Assembly (NCBI GenBank): GCA_040877415.1
Contig: JBBDNV010000142.1
Location: forward strand, 1 to 15,851
Source: JBBDNV01 sp040877415
GTDB taxonomy: Bacteria; Planctomycetota; Planctomycetia; Pirellulales; PALSA-1355
Direction: 5' to 3'
DNA length: 15,851 bases
Part shown: piece after piece, positions 7,801 to 13,897 of the stretch
How positions within the stretch are numbered: position 1 is the first letter of the stretch
Layout: every line of letters begins with the position of its first letter
Made by a program: the position numbers and the translations under genes
The notes under the pieces: generated by a model
What the model saw: the letters and a program-made list of their open reading frames with translations, nothing else
Databases searched by the model: none
What the model was told of the DNA's origin: nothing

Positions 7801-8424
7801 CGAGTTGGGCAGCTCGTGGGTATCGTATCGGCCAAAGCCGGTGACGACGACTTCGCGCCGGTCGGCCCGGTCGTCGCCGTCGGTATCCTTGAGAAACAAG
7901 ATGTCCGGCGAGTTGCCGACCCACACGCCGCCGTAACCCACGGCGATTCCCGAGGGAATGTTCAGCCCGTCGGCGAAGATCGTGAACTTGTCGGCCTTGC
8001 CGTCGGCGTCGGTGTCCTCCAGGATCTTGATACGATCGCGGCCGGCGCCCGGCTGAAGGCGCGGATACTCCAGGCTTTCGGTGATCCACACGCGCCCGCG
8101 CTCGTCGAACGTCATGGCCACCGGGTTGACGATATCCGGCTCACTGGCCACGAGCTCGACTCGAAACCCCGCGGGCACGGTCATCTTCGCCATCGCTTCG
8201 GCCGGCGAAAGGGGCGGTCCCGGCGGTTTGTCCTGCGCGTGCGGAATCACTTCCGGCGCCGCGGCCCAAACGTCGCTCATGCCCGACCACGGAAAAACCG
8301 AAATCGCGAGGATCGCCAGAACCGATTTCAAAACTGCCCAGAGAGTGGGACAGTCCCCTTGGAAAAATTGGGATGGTCCCCCCAGTTTTGAAATCACTTC
8401 TACCCAACGTGACGTTTGCTTCAT
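4888..8424 (-). CDS. PVC-type heme-binding CxxCH dehydrogenase with HEAT repeats
   Basis: The 1178-residue protein is predicted to be exported and to carry one covalently bound heme c. After a leader with a hydrophobic run near residues 31-45, a six-bladed propeller-like membrane-bound dehydrogenase domain spans about 80-425. It starts at VPAGFRVELVASEPDIVNPVAM and contains two Asp-rich, calcium-type loops (DTDADGKAD, DTDGDDRAD). HEAT-like helical repeats fill about 440-860. The heme site CGQCH is at residues 892-896 and is followed by the PVC-type module (NVFDPSLVIGAAYQ, GLVAEDS, MPEDLEKQL). The last 140 residues look like a beta-sandwich. Such proteins are abundant in Planctomycetota and are thought to take part in sugar or polysaccharide oxidation; the substrate is unknown. 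The start at 8424 is uncertain because a repeat element lies inside the leader and the ribosome site is weak. Confidence 0.88.
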   Translation of the reverse strand: MKQTSRWVEVISKLGGPSQFFQGDCPTLWAVLKSVLAILAISVFPWSGMSDVWAAAPEVIPHAQDKPPGPPLSPAEAMAKMTVPAGFRVELVASEPDIVNPVAMTFDERGRVWITESLEYPRLQPGAGRDRIKILEDTDADGKADKFTIFADGLNIPSGIAVGYGGVWVGNSPDILFLKDTDGDDRADRREVVVTGFGRYDTHELPNSLTWGPDGWLYGLNGVFNPSVVEQNDKRFEFTCALFRIHPRSREFQLFAEGTSNPWGVAWDNEGSAFVSACVIDHLWHLAETGYYIRQGGPYPPYTSPMGSIVKHNHQKAAYCGIHFFDSDAYPQEYRERLYMGNIHGNCINVDVLKRDGATYEASAAPDFLSAHDAWFMPVAQKTGPDGCLYILDWYDRYHCYQDARRDPAGIDRLKGRLYRVRYQDAPRAAPFDLAAESDERLIERLHSPNVFFRDLAQRILCERNDSLTRPKLERLVLDRDAPRKARMHALWALVGSGSLSVDFHRSLLAHEDAGYRAWGVRAAGNLGRVDPAVRAKVVSMTGDPAAEVRLQIAIAAKKIEGVDALPVLVDVLVASSDDKLIGHVVWQNLHPLLEEHGPRYLELVSREKFRESPAVASLVPQVIDRILGSPNTASIAAVLQMLASEAQLDSSVLEQTFSTLTARLESRELTAEQLAALRSQLDPLVQKILSQPTDDARYANAALLATTWKDPRAVVAVRGFLTAHDQSPQRRVRALDALVAAGDDSLEDAVSRLLADAKANPVQLRAAALDSLSRADAPWVARVILAIYPKLEPELRPRAIVVLTERRAWAEQLLDAIGRDEIPAAALNANQVRQLLALGDASLTAKVAAHWGSLRESRNPKREEVIASMRPFLRKTPGDPIAGLEVYKRVCGQCHKLYGEGQEVGPDITLNGRSSFEQLLSNVFDPSLVIGAAYQARTVVTEDGRVLTGLVAEDSRRRVVLKMQGAKQETIPRAEIAEMKSSELSLMPEDLEKQLKPAELADLFAYITLDRPPSDPAARKLPGSQVARPRETNDPAQFPELVGELAPGFTAAHVGRPGLAIVAEHAGREGVLRTRPAHRQSPCILHAEIEVPEGKHTRLVLAVSHEPLGRWNLTVVAGRKELQQSLVGEDGGPPKWQTISVDLTPLAGKKVNLGLIHASAGEAPDAAYWGQIDIVSE
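8324..8395. repeat. 72-bp palindromic element inside signal-peptide coding sequence
   Basis: GATTTCAAAACTG at 8324-8336 is the exact reverse complement of CAGTTTTGAAATC at 8383-8395. Between these arms lie two small palindromes, GGGACAGTCCC at 8348-8358 and GGGATGGTCCC at 8370-8380, separated by a short A/T-rich spacer. The layout is that of a REP- or MITE-like element. It falls inside the coding sequence of the large cytochrome and covers codons about 10-34. Its length of 72 bases equals 24 codons, so the frame is kept. Confidence 0.75.
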
Positions 8425-8546
8425 GGGACCACGCGCTGGAGAAACCGGGAGGATTCGAGCGATAGTGCGCCTGGGAGAGCCTGATTATGGACCGCTCCAG
8501 TTCGGCTGGCAACCGGCCGCCGACCATCGCGGGGACGAGGGAGCGC

Positions 8547-8576
8547 TTGACACGTCGTGGGAAGCGCGAGCAGAAT
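8547..8576 (+). promoter_or_regulatory. Candidate sigma-70 promoter for the lipoprotein gene
   Basis: TTGACA at 8547-8552 is an exact -35 box. It is followed, 18 bases on, by CAGAAT at 8571-8576, which matches four of six -10 positions. The predicted RNA start near 8583 gives a leader of about 35 bases before the ATG at 8618. The site lies in the 193-base region between two divergent genes, where a promoter is expected. No comparable site for the minus-strand cytochrome gene was found with confidence. Confidence 0.4.
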
Positions 8577-8617
8577 TGAAAGAGAGTCATTTCGCCGCGC
8601 TCGACGGGCCTCTCGTC

Positions 8618-9424
8618 ATGTTCGACTATCTCAAGTCTTTCGGCGGCGCTCTGGGGGCGTGCGCCGGGCTGATGGTGCTTTTGGCCGGCTGCGGCATTTC
8701 GCGGTACGACTCGCTTTTGGAGCACCGTGTCGCCAGTCTGCGCGGCGAAGCGAGATTCAGGCACCTGTACGCGGCGACGCAATTGCCGGGCACGCCGATC
8801 TCGATTCGCCTGCCGATGGTCTTTAAGGACTCGTACCAGGAGAACAGCGCGCATAAAGAAGACGGGGCCGTGATCAGCCCTGATCGTTTGCAGCCCCCTT
8901 TCCTGAAGCTGCCCGGCTTCAAGCTGTGCTACGAGGGTACGAATGACACCGGGGGCGCGCGGCTGCCGTTCTATTGCTATTTGGCGGCTTTGCCCGCCCG
9001 GCCCGGCGATGCCGACAAACTGGCAAGTCAGTTGCAGGCTCAGCTCAAAAAAAGCTTTCCGCAAACGCCCGACGAATGGCAGGCCGTCGACGCCAACTCG
9101 CCCTCCGGCTTTTCCGTCCACTGGCGAAAAATTCGCGTGGAAGGCGAGCAGCCATTTCGGGTCAGAACCGCCCAGCAGCTCGAGTCGCAAAATCTGCCCG
9201 GTATTTTCGAGCTTTGGATTCACGACGCGGACGACTACGTGGTGCTTGTCGGTTGGCGCACGCCAGGCTCGATCGAGGGGCCGTCCTCGGCGTCGACCAC
9301 CGACGCCGGCTCGCTCGAAAACCTGCTCGAGGGCCCGCCACGCGATGCGAAACCGGATCTCGGCAGCATGCCCGCGGCGACCGCCGGCACGCTCCTGTAC
9401 GAAAAGGCCGCCCAGGCTGAATAA
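8618..9424 (+). CDS. Lipoprotein of unknown function
   Basis: The 268-residue protein begins with a classic lipoprotein leader: a short N-region, the hydrophobic run ALGACAGLMVLLAGC, and lipobox LAGC with cysteine 25. This leader sets the start at 8618, although the open frame extends far upstream and no strong ribosome site is visible. The mature chain has mixed alpha/beta character. Notable segments are LPGTPISIRLPMVF near residue 54, LPFYCYLAALPARPGDADKLASQLQAQLKKSFP near 112-144, and IFELWIHDADDYVVLVGWRTP near 194-214. I recognise no catalytic motif or named family. It is read away from the cytochrome gene and lies 175 bases before a secreted propeller protein, so an envelope role is likely; the specific function is unknown. 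Confidence 0.75.
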   Translation: MFDYLKSFGGALGACAGLMVLLAGCGISRYDSLLEHRVASLRGEARFRHLYAATQLPGTPISIRLPMVFKDSYQENSAHKEDGAVISPDRLQPPFLKLPGFKLCYEGTNDTGGARLPFYCYLAALPARPGDADKLASQLQAQLKKSFPQTPDEWQAVDANSPSGFSVHWRKIRVEGEQPFRVRTAQQLESQNLPGIFELWIHDADDYVVLVGWRTPGSIEGPSSASTTDAGSLENLLEGPPRDAKPDLGSMPAATAGTLLYEKAAQAE

Positions 9425-9442
9425 AAGCCGCTCGCCGGATCC

Positions 9443-9472
9443 GCTCACGGGGTTAACGCTCACGGGGTTAAC
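9443..9472. repeat. Perfect tandem duplication of a 15-base unit
   Basis: GCTCACGGGGTTAAC occurs twice in immediate succession, at 9443-9457 and 9458-9472. Each copy contains the palindrome GTTAAC. The pair lies directly upstream of a possible promoter, in the gap before the PQQ-like gene. It could be an operator pair or a recent slippage event. Confidence 0.8.
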
Positions 9473-9473
9473 C

Positions 9474-9502
9474 TTGCGATGCCGCGCGAGGCGGAGTAGA
9501 CT
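9474..9502 (+). promoter_or_regulatory. Possible promoter of the PQQ-like/SMP-30-like operon
   Basis: TTGCGA at 9474-9479 and TAGACT at 9497-9502 are separated by 17 bases. Each matches four of six positions of the sigma-70 consensus. The pair follows the 15-base tandem repeat and precedes the first gene of a closely spaced set. Both boxes are weak matches in GC-rich DNA, so this is tentative. Confidence 0.3.
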
Positions 9503-9587
9503 TCGCGGGTCGTCTTCGCCCATGCCCGCCAACGCCCGACGTGCCCACGTCCGGCTCCATCCTGCCTCGATCGCCAAGCCGCCATAC

Positions 9588-9592
9588 AGGAG
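9588..9592 (+). promoter_or_regulatory. Ribosome binding site choosing between two adjacent ATG codons
   Basis: AGGAG lies four bases before the ATG at 9597 and seven before the ATG at 9600. The second spacing is nearer the usual optimum, so 9600 was chosen. Confidence 0.55.
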
Positions 9593-9599
9593 CTTCATG

Positions 9600-10913
9600 A
9601 TGACGCGTCGATTGCTGGTGCCGGCGTTGTGCCTGTTGGCGGCCATCGCGAGTATTGCCTGCCCGGCTGCCGACAAACGGCCCGCCGCCGGGACCTCGCG
9701 CGGCGTCGATTGGCCCGGGTGGCGGGGGGCGAATCGCGACGGCCTATCCGACGAGAGCGGATTGCTCGATCGTTGGACTGGCGATGGGCCGCGATTGGTG
9801 TGGAAGGCCGGCCATCTGGGTCGCGGCTTTTCGAGCATTTCCATTGCCGATGGCCGCATCTTCACCATGGGCGACCGCGAGGGCGCTCAGTTCGTCATCG
9901 CCCTGGATTTGGCAACCGGCAAGGAATTGTGGAGCACGTCGATCGGCGACGTTTGGGAACCAAACGGATATGCCGGCCCCCGCGGCACGCCCACCGTCGA
10001 CGGCGCGTACCTTTACGTTCTCGGACCGCACGGCGATCTGGTGTGTCTCCAGACCGCGCGCGGCAAAGAAGTTTGGCGCCGCAACGTGCATCGCGATTTC
10101 GGCGGCCGCATGCATTCCGGCTGGGGTTACAGCGAATCGCCGCTGGTGGACGGCGACAAGCTGGTCTCGACGCCCGGCGGCGCGGACGCCGGCATCGTGG
10201 CGCTTGACAAAAGGACCGGCCGCGAGCTTTGGCGATCGGCCATACCCGCGCTCGGTCCGCTGGGCGGCGACGGAGCGGCCTATTCGTCGATCGTCACGAG
10301 CAACGGAGCGGGAGTGCGCCAATACGTGCAACTCATGGGCCGCGGCGTGGTCGGCGTGGATGCCGGGACCGGAAAATTCCTGTGGGGCTATAACCGCGTG
10401 GCCAACGGCACCGCCAACATTCCCACGCCCCTGGCGAGCGGCGACTACGTATTCTGCTCTTCGGGCTATCAAGCCGGAGCCGCGCTGTTAAAACTTACCC
10501 CCGCGGCGGGCGGCGGCGTCCATGCCGAGGAAGTCTACTTTCTCGACGGCAAGGAATTCCAAAACCATCACGGCGGGATGATCATGCTGGGCGATTACAT
10601 CTATGCCGCCCACGGCCACAACGCCGGGGCGCCGACTTGCCTGGAGTGGATGACCGGCAAGACCGTCTGGCGCCACAACCGCGGGCCGGGCACCGGCTCG
10701 GCGGCGGTCGCCTATGCCGACGGAAATCTTTACTTCCGCTTCCAGAACGGCCTGATGGCGCTGGTCGCCGCAACGCCCGACGAATACCGGGAAAAGGGAA
10801 CGTTCAAAATTCCCGACGTCGACGAGCCCAGTTGGTCGCACCCGGTCATCGCCGGCGGTAAACTCTATTTGCGCGAGCAGGACGCGCTGTATTGCTACGA
10901 CGTCAAACAATAG
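9600..10913 (+). CDS. Secreted PQQ-binding-like beta-propeller repeat protein
   Basis: The protein has 437 residues, or 438 if the preceding ATG is used. A signal peptide with basic N-region TRR and the hydrophobic run LLVPALCLLAAIASIA ends near residue 24. The mature part starts with DWPGWRGANRDGLS, the opening usual for planctomycete PQQ-like propellers. Repeats of the form ALDLATGKELW recur near residues 100, 150 (LQTARGKEVW), 200 (ALDKRTGRELW) and 250 (GVDAGTGKFLW), as in BamB and quinoprotein dehydrogenase blades. It has no cytochrome domain and is shorter than true PQQ alcohol dehydrogenases, so cofactor binding and catalysis are uncertain; a scaffold or BamB-like role is possible. It is followed 42 bases later by the SMP-30-like gene, probably in one operon. 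Confidence 0.88.
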   Translation: MTRRLLVPALCLLAAIASIACPAADKRPAAGTSRGVDWPGWRGANRDGLSDESGLLDRWTGDGPRLVWKAGHLGRGFSSISIADGRIFTMGDREGAQFVIALDLATGKELWSTSIGDVWEPNGYAGPRGTPTVDGAYLYVLGPHGDLVCLQTARGKEVWRRNVHRDFGGRMHSGWGYSESPLVDGDKLVSTPGGADAGIVALDKRTGRELWRSAIPALGPLGGDGAAYSSIVTSNGAGVRQYVQLMGRGVVGVDAGTGKFLWGYNRVANGTANIPTPLASGDYVFCSSGYQAGAALLKLTPAAGGGVHAEEVYFLDGKEFQNHHGGMIMLGDYIYAAHGHNAGAPTCLEWMTGKTVWRHNRGPGTGSAAVAYADGNLYFRFQNGLMALVAATPDEYREKGTFKIPDVDEPSWSHPVIAGGKLYLREQDALYCYDVKQ

Positions 10914-10955
10914 CGCGCCGCAACCCGTCGACCCTTCTTGGAAAGAGCCTTCGCC

Positions 10956-11849
10956 ATGAAACCACTTCGCCTTGCCATGTTTGCCGTGTGTGTCACGACG
11001 ATCGCGCCGCTAGCGCCCGCCGCCGAATTGTCGGGCCTGTTAATCGACGGCCAGGATTGGGAGTTGGTGGCCGAAGGTTTCACATTTACTGAAGGGCCGG
11101 CCGTCGATCTGGCGGGCAATCTCTACTTCACCGACACGTTCCGCAGCAAGATCTACCGCATCAACGACCAGGGAAAAGCCGAGGTGTTCGTCGATCAGAG
11201 CTTCGGCACCAACGGACTAATGTTCGGCCCCGACGGACGCCTGTACGGCTGTCAGAACGGCAAGAAGCGCATCGTGGCGTACGATTCCTCCGGCGCCGCG
11301 GCGACGATCGCCGAAGACGTCCAAAGCAACGACCTGGTCGTCAACCGGGCCGGCGGCGTCTATTTTACCGATCCTCCGAACAAGCAGGTCTGGTACATCC
11401 CACCGGGCGGCGAAAAACGAGTCGTCGATCGCGGACTCGGCTACGCCAACGGGCTGATCCTTTCGCCCGATCAGGGCACGCTGGTGGTCGCCGACATGCG
11501 GGGCATCAATTTGTGGGCCTATCGCATCGGGCCCGACGGCGGCTTGACCGACAAGCAGCCGTTCTACACGCTGCGCGTGCCCGACGGAAAAACCGACAGC
11601 GGCGCCGATGGCATGACCATCGACTCCACCGGCCGCATTTACTGCACCAGCCACCTCGGCCTGCAAGTCTTCGACACCGAGGGCCGCCTGAGCGGCATCA
11701 TCGCCAAGCCGCAGGCGTCCTGGCTATCGAACGCCGTCTTTGCCGGCCCAAAGCTCGACACGCTTTACGTCACCTCGATGAACAAGGTCTACAAGCGGAA
11801 GATCAACGCCCAGGGCATTCGCTACTTCGACGTTGCCGGCGCAAAGTGA
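10956..11849 (+). CDS. Secreted SMP-30/gluconolactonase-like protein
   Basis: The 297-residue protein is a single six-bladed propeller of the SMP-30/gluconolactonase/LRE-like family, whose known members hydrolyse sugar lactones with a divalent metal. A signal peptide (MKPLRLAMFAVCVTTIAPLAPA) suggests export. The motifs that carry metal ligands in this family are present: TEGP with Glu46, YANGL with Asn165 and SGADGM with Asp218. NGLMFGPDGRLYGCQNG and NDLVVNRAGGVYFTDP are typical blade motifs. The ATG at 10956 is preceded by GGAAAG at 10940-10945. The gene lies between the PQQ-like propeller gene and a membrane protein gene, with which it overlaps or nearly so. A lactonase next to an oxidising propeller would fit sugar oxidation, but the substrate is not known. 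Confidence 0.88.
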   Translation: MKPLRLAMFAVCVTTIAPLAPAAELSGLLIDGQDWELVAEGFTFTEGPAVDLAGNLYFTDTFRSKIYRINDQGKAEVFVDQSFGTNGLMFGPDGRLYGCQNGKKRIVAYDSSGAAATIAEDVQSNDLVVNRAGGVYFTDPPNKQVWYIPPGGEKRVVDRGLGYANGLILSPDQGTLVVADMRGINLWAYRIGPDGGLTDKQPFYTLRVPDGKTDSGADGMTIDSTGRIYCTSHLGLQVFDTEGRLSGIIAKPQASWLSNAVFAGPKLDTLYVTSMNKVYKRKINAQGIRYFDVAGAK

Positions 11850-11869
11850 ACGCCGCCGCGACGAGCGGG

Positions 11870-13426
11870 ATGACTGTCGTGCCAGAACCCGACGACCTTT
11901 GGAAAGACGTCACGCGCATTCCCGGACGGCTGCGAAACGCGCCGCGGCGCAAGCGAAGTTCCGGTTTCCTGGCGGCCGCACTGGTTCTGGGTTGCCTGCT
12001 GACGGCGATTGCGGGCCTGGTCTACTGGCAGATGCGGACGGATCGCCAGGAGGTAACGGTTGCCCTCCATCCCGTCAGGGATTCGGGGGCGGCGGTCGAG
12101 GACGATGAGCCCCGTGCGCAAAGCGAGCCGGCCGAACCGTTCCGCGAGCGGGAAGCACAGTCCATTTCGCCCCCGAGCCGGACGGACTCGTCGCCGCTCA
12201 CCGAGGCACGGCCCGCCGAGAATTCCGCCCAGAAGACGCCGCCTCCTAGGGTCGCGGCAAAACAACCGCCCCCCGACGCCGAACTGCCACCCAAGGTGGT
12301 AAAACCGCCGTTGGAGGTTGCCCCACAGAAGGAACGTGAAACGGCCGCGGCCGAGGGCCGCGCGTTGTTCGAACGGGCCGCGAATCACACTCGCGCGGCG
12401 CTCGTGGCGCGCGATCTCGACGAAGCCCGGCGACAGCTCGACGTGGCGGAGAAAAACATCCGCTTGCCCGAACAGCTCGTGGAGGTCAAGCAGCTTCGCG
12501 CGCTGGCCGAGCAACTGGCGCTGTTCTTCGACGCCGTGCGGGCCGGTTGGCAGAAGTTCCAGCCGGCGGAAGAAGTCCGTATCGACGGCCTCGTGGCGGC
12601 AGTCGTCGAAGCGCGGCCCGATCGCTTGACGCTCTTTGTCGAAGGCTCCCAGCGCAGCTATACAATCGCCACCATGCCCTCGGGCATGGTCTTGTTTTTC
12701 GCCCGCGCCGGCGCCGATGAGAAGGCGCCGCCCGCGGCGGTCTTTTTCGGCGCGTTTTATGCCATCGATCCGCAGGGCGATCGCGACAAGGCGCGACAAT
12801 CGTGGCAACGGGCCGCGGCGGCCGGCCTCTCCGTTGATGATCTTTTGCCGCTGGTCGAAGGGCCCGCGCTCGGCTCGCGCCGCGAAGGGGTTCCCGACGC
12901 GGCTCGGGTCGAGGCCGCCGCGAAACAGCTTCAAGGACGGCTTGCCGACTTGATTGTCTCGGCGGAAAGCGGCCCGCGAAAATCACTCGTCGCGGCGAAA
13001 ATGCTCGAGGCGGCGCGCCGGGCCGACAATTCGGCCGAGCAATACGCCGCGCTCGAGCAAGCCCGCGATTGGGCCGTCTCGGCCGGCGACCCCGCCGCGG
13101 CGCTTGCGGCGCTCGACGAGCTGGGGCGTTGGTTCGACGGCGATTGGCTGGCGCTTAAGTCGCAAGCGCTGGGCGCGTCACTGGCGGGCAGGGTGACTTC
13201 CGAGTCGGCGGCCGGTGCGGCCGCCTCCGCGATGGCATTGTCGGCCGAAGCCCAGCGCGCCGGCCGCGGCGAGCTGGCCTTGACGCTGGCCGACACCGCC
13301 TACGCCGCGGCCCGAAAGGCGGGCGACGGCGCGCTCGTCAAGCGCGCCTATCAGTGGCGGACCGAGGTTCAGGCGGCCGAGAAGTCGAAGTCCCGCCCAT
13401 CGAAATCCTCGCCGGCGAAGCGCTAA
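11870..13426 (+). CDS. Single-span membrane protein of unknown function
   Basis: The 518-residue protein has a basic cytoplasmic N-terminus (RLRNAPRRKR) and one membrane helix at about residues 32-54. It continues with a proline- and charge-rich, probably disordered stretch at 70-150, then an alpha-helical region from about 155 onward with many Ala, Glu and Arg residues. A small beta-type segment, EEVRIDGLVAAVVEARPDRLTLFVEG near 214-240, interrupts the helices. The C-terminal half has helix pairs such as RDKARQSWQRAAAAGL that resemble TPR-like helices. I recall similar unnamed proteins from planctomycetes but know no function. Start choice is open: an in-frame GTG at 11846 overlaps the preceding stop by four bases (GTGA) and would add eight residues. 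The gene seems to end the operon and its stop falls on a repeat element. Confidence 0.78.
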   Translation: MTVVPEPDDLWKDVTRIPGRLRNAPRRKRSSGFLAAALVLGCLLTAIAGLVYWQMRTDRQEVTVALHPVRDSGAAVEDDEPRAQSEPAEPFREREAQSISPPSRTDSSPLTEARPAENSAQKTPPPRVAAKQPPPDAELPPKVVKPPLEVAPQKERETAAAEGRALFERAANHTRAALVARDLDEARRQLDVAEKNIRLPEQLVEVKQLRALAEQLALFFDAVRAGWQKFQPAEEVRIDGLVAAVVEARPDRLTLFVEGSQRSYTIATMPSGMVLFFARAGADEKAPPAAVFFGAFYAIDPQGDRDKARQSWQRAAAAGLSVDDLLPLVEGPALGSRREGVPDAARVEAAAKQLQGRLADLIVSAESGPRKSLVAAKMLEAARRADNSAEQYAALEQARDWAVSAGDPAAALAALDELGRWFDGDWLALKSQALGASLAGRVTSESAAGAAASAMALSAEAQRAGRGELALTLADTAYAAARKAGDGALVKRAYQWRTEVQAAEKSKSRPSKSSPAKR

Positions 13427-13559
13427 GGCCGATTGGTTGGCAAGGAATTCTGGCAGGTAGCTGAGTTCGCAAGAACTCAGATGATTCAGGCTGAATTCTT
13501 GCGAATCCAGCTACACACGCCATAGAAACCTGCCACACACAAGGCCGATTGGTTGGCAA
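13425..13559. repeat. Palindromic element flanked by 19-bp direct repeats
   Basis: AAGGCCGATTGGTTGGCAA occurs at 13425-13443 and, identically, at 13541-13559. Between the copies, TGGCAGGT at 13451-13458 is inverted as ACCTGCCA at 13528-13535. Inside this, GTAGCTGAGTTCGCAAGAAC (from 13458) and its inverted counterpart ending at 13513 match with three mismatches over 24 bases. Each inner arm folds on itself: CTGAGTTC and GAACTCAG around GCAA at 13461-13480, and CTGAATTC and GAATCCAG around TTGC at 13491-13510. The first direct repeat starts within the TAA stop of the preceding gene. The structure suggests a small non-autonomous mobile element, and its hairpins may also act as a terminator. Confidence 0.75.
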
Positions 13560-13897
13560 CCTCTGCCCAATCGTGGCCCTTTATGCGCCCTTTTTGCGAT
13601 TGCGCGGTTTTCATATGTTCGAACACCTAAGGCAAATCCTGGGCGACTGCAGCGCGACCGTAGCGCTGATTAATTTCGCCCACTCATGGCGGCAACGGCA
13701 GCGGCATCCGGCCAGCAATATTTGAGGAGCGTTGGCATCAAGACGCCCAATTGGGACAAGCCGAAGCTATTTGAGAGACAATGAGCTCAGCGGACTACCG
13801 TGAGGTCGGAGAATCTGGCAAATGCCACTGTTCGGCGGGATCGGCAATGGAGGCCGGGCGCACCGCCGTCGGTCGGGGCTTGCCAATACGAGTTGCC
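13560..13897. other. Gap without a convincing gene
   Basis: No frame on either strand gives a convincing gene. A 36-codon frame at 13615-13725 (beginning MFEHLRQILGDC) and a 32-codon frame at 13686-13784 (ending NWDKPKLFERQ) are open, but they overlap each other, lack good ribosome sites and match nothing I know. Composition is less GC-rich than in the genes to the left. The stretch may be decayed coding sequence or the edge of a transferred segment. Confidence 0.4.

Noticed and set aside
6634..8391. 585-codon open frame on the plus strand
   Set aside because: It lies antisense to the cytochrome gene, whose protein has clear domains and a heme motif. The plus-strand product is rich in Arg, His, Val and Ala without recognisable motifs, as expected for a shadow in GC-rich DNA.
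8141..9868. 575-codon open frame on the minus strand
   Set aside because: It runs across the divergent promoter region, the lipoprotein gene and the start of the propeller gene. The plus-strand lipobox and signal peptide show which strand is coding.
13425..13559. CRISPR array
   Set aside because: Only two direct repeat copies of 19 bases are present, with a structured palindromic middle rather than a series of unique spacers, and no cas gene is nearby.
13615..13725. 36-codon gene or transposase remnant
   Set aside because: No ribosome site, overlap with another equally short frame, and no recognisable similarity; the evidence is too weak to list it as a gene.
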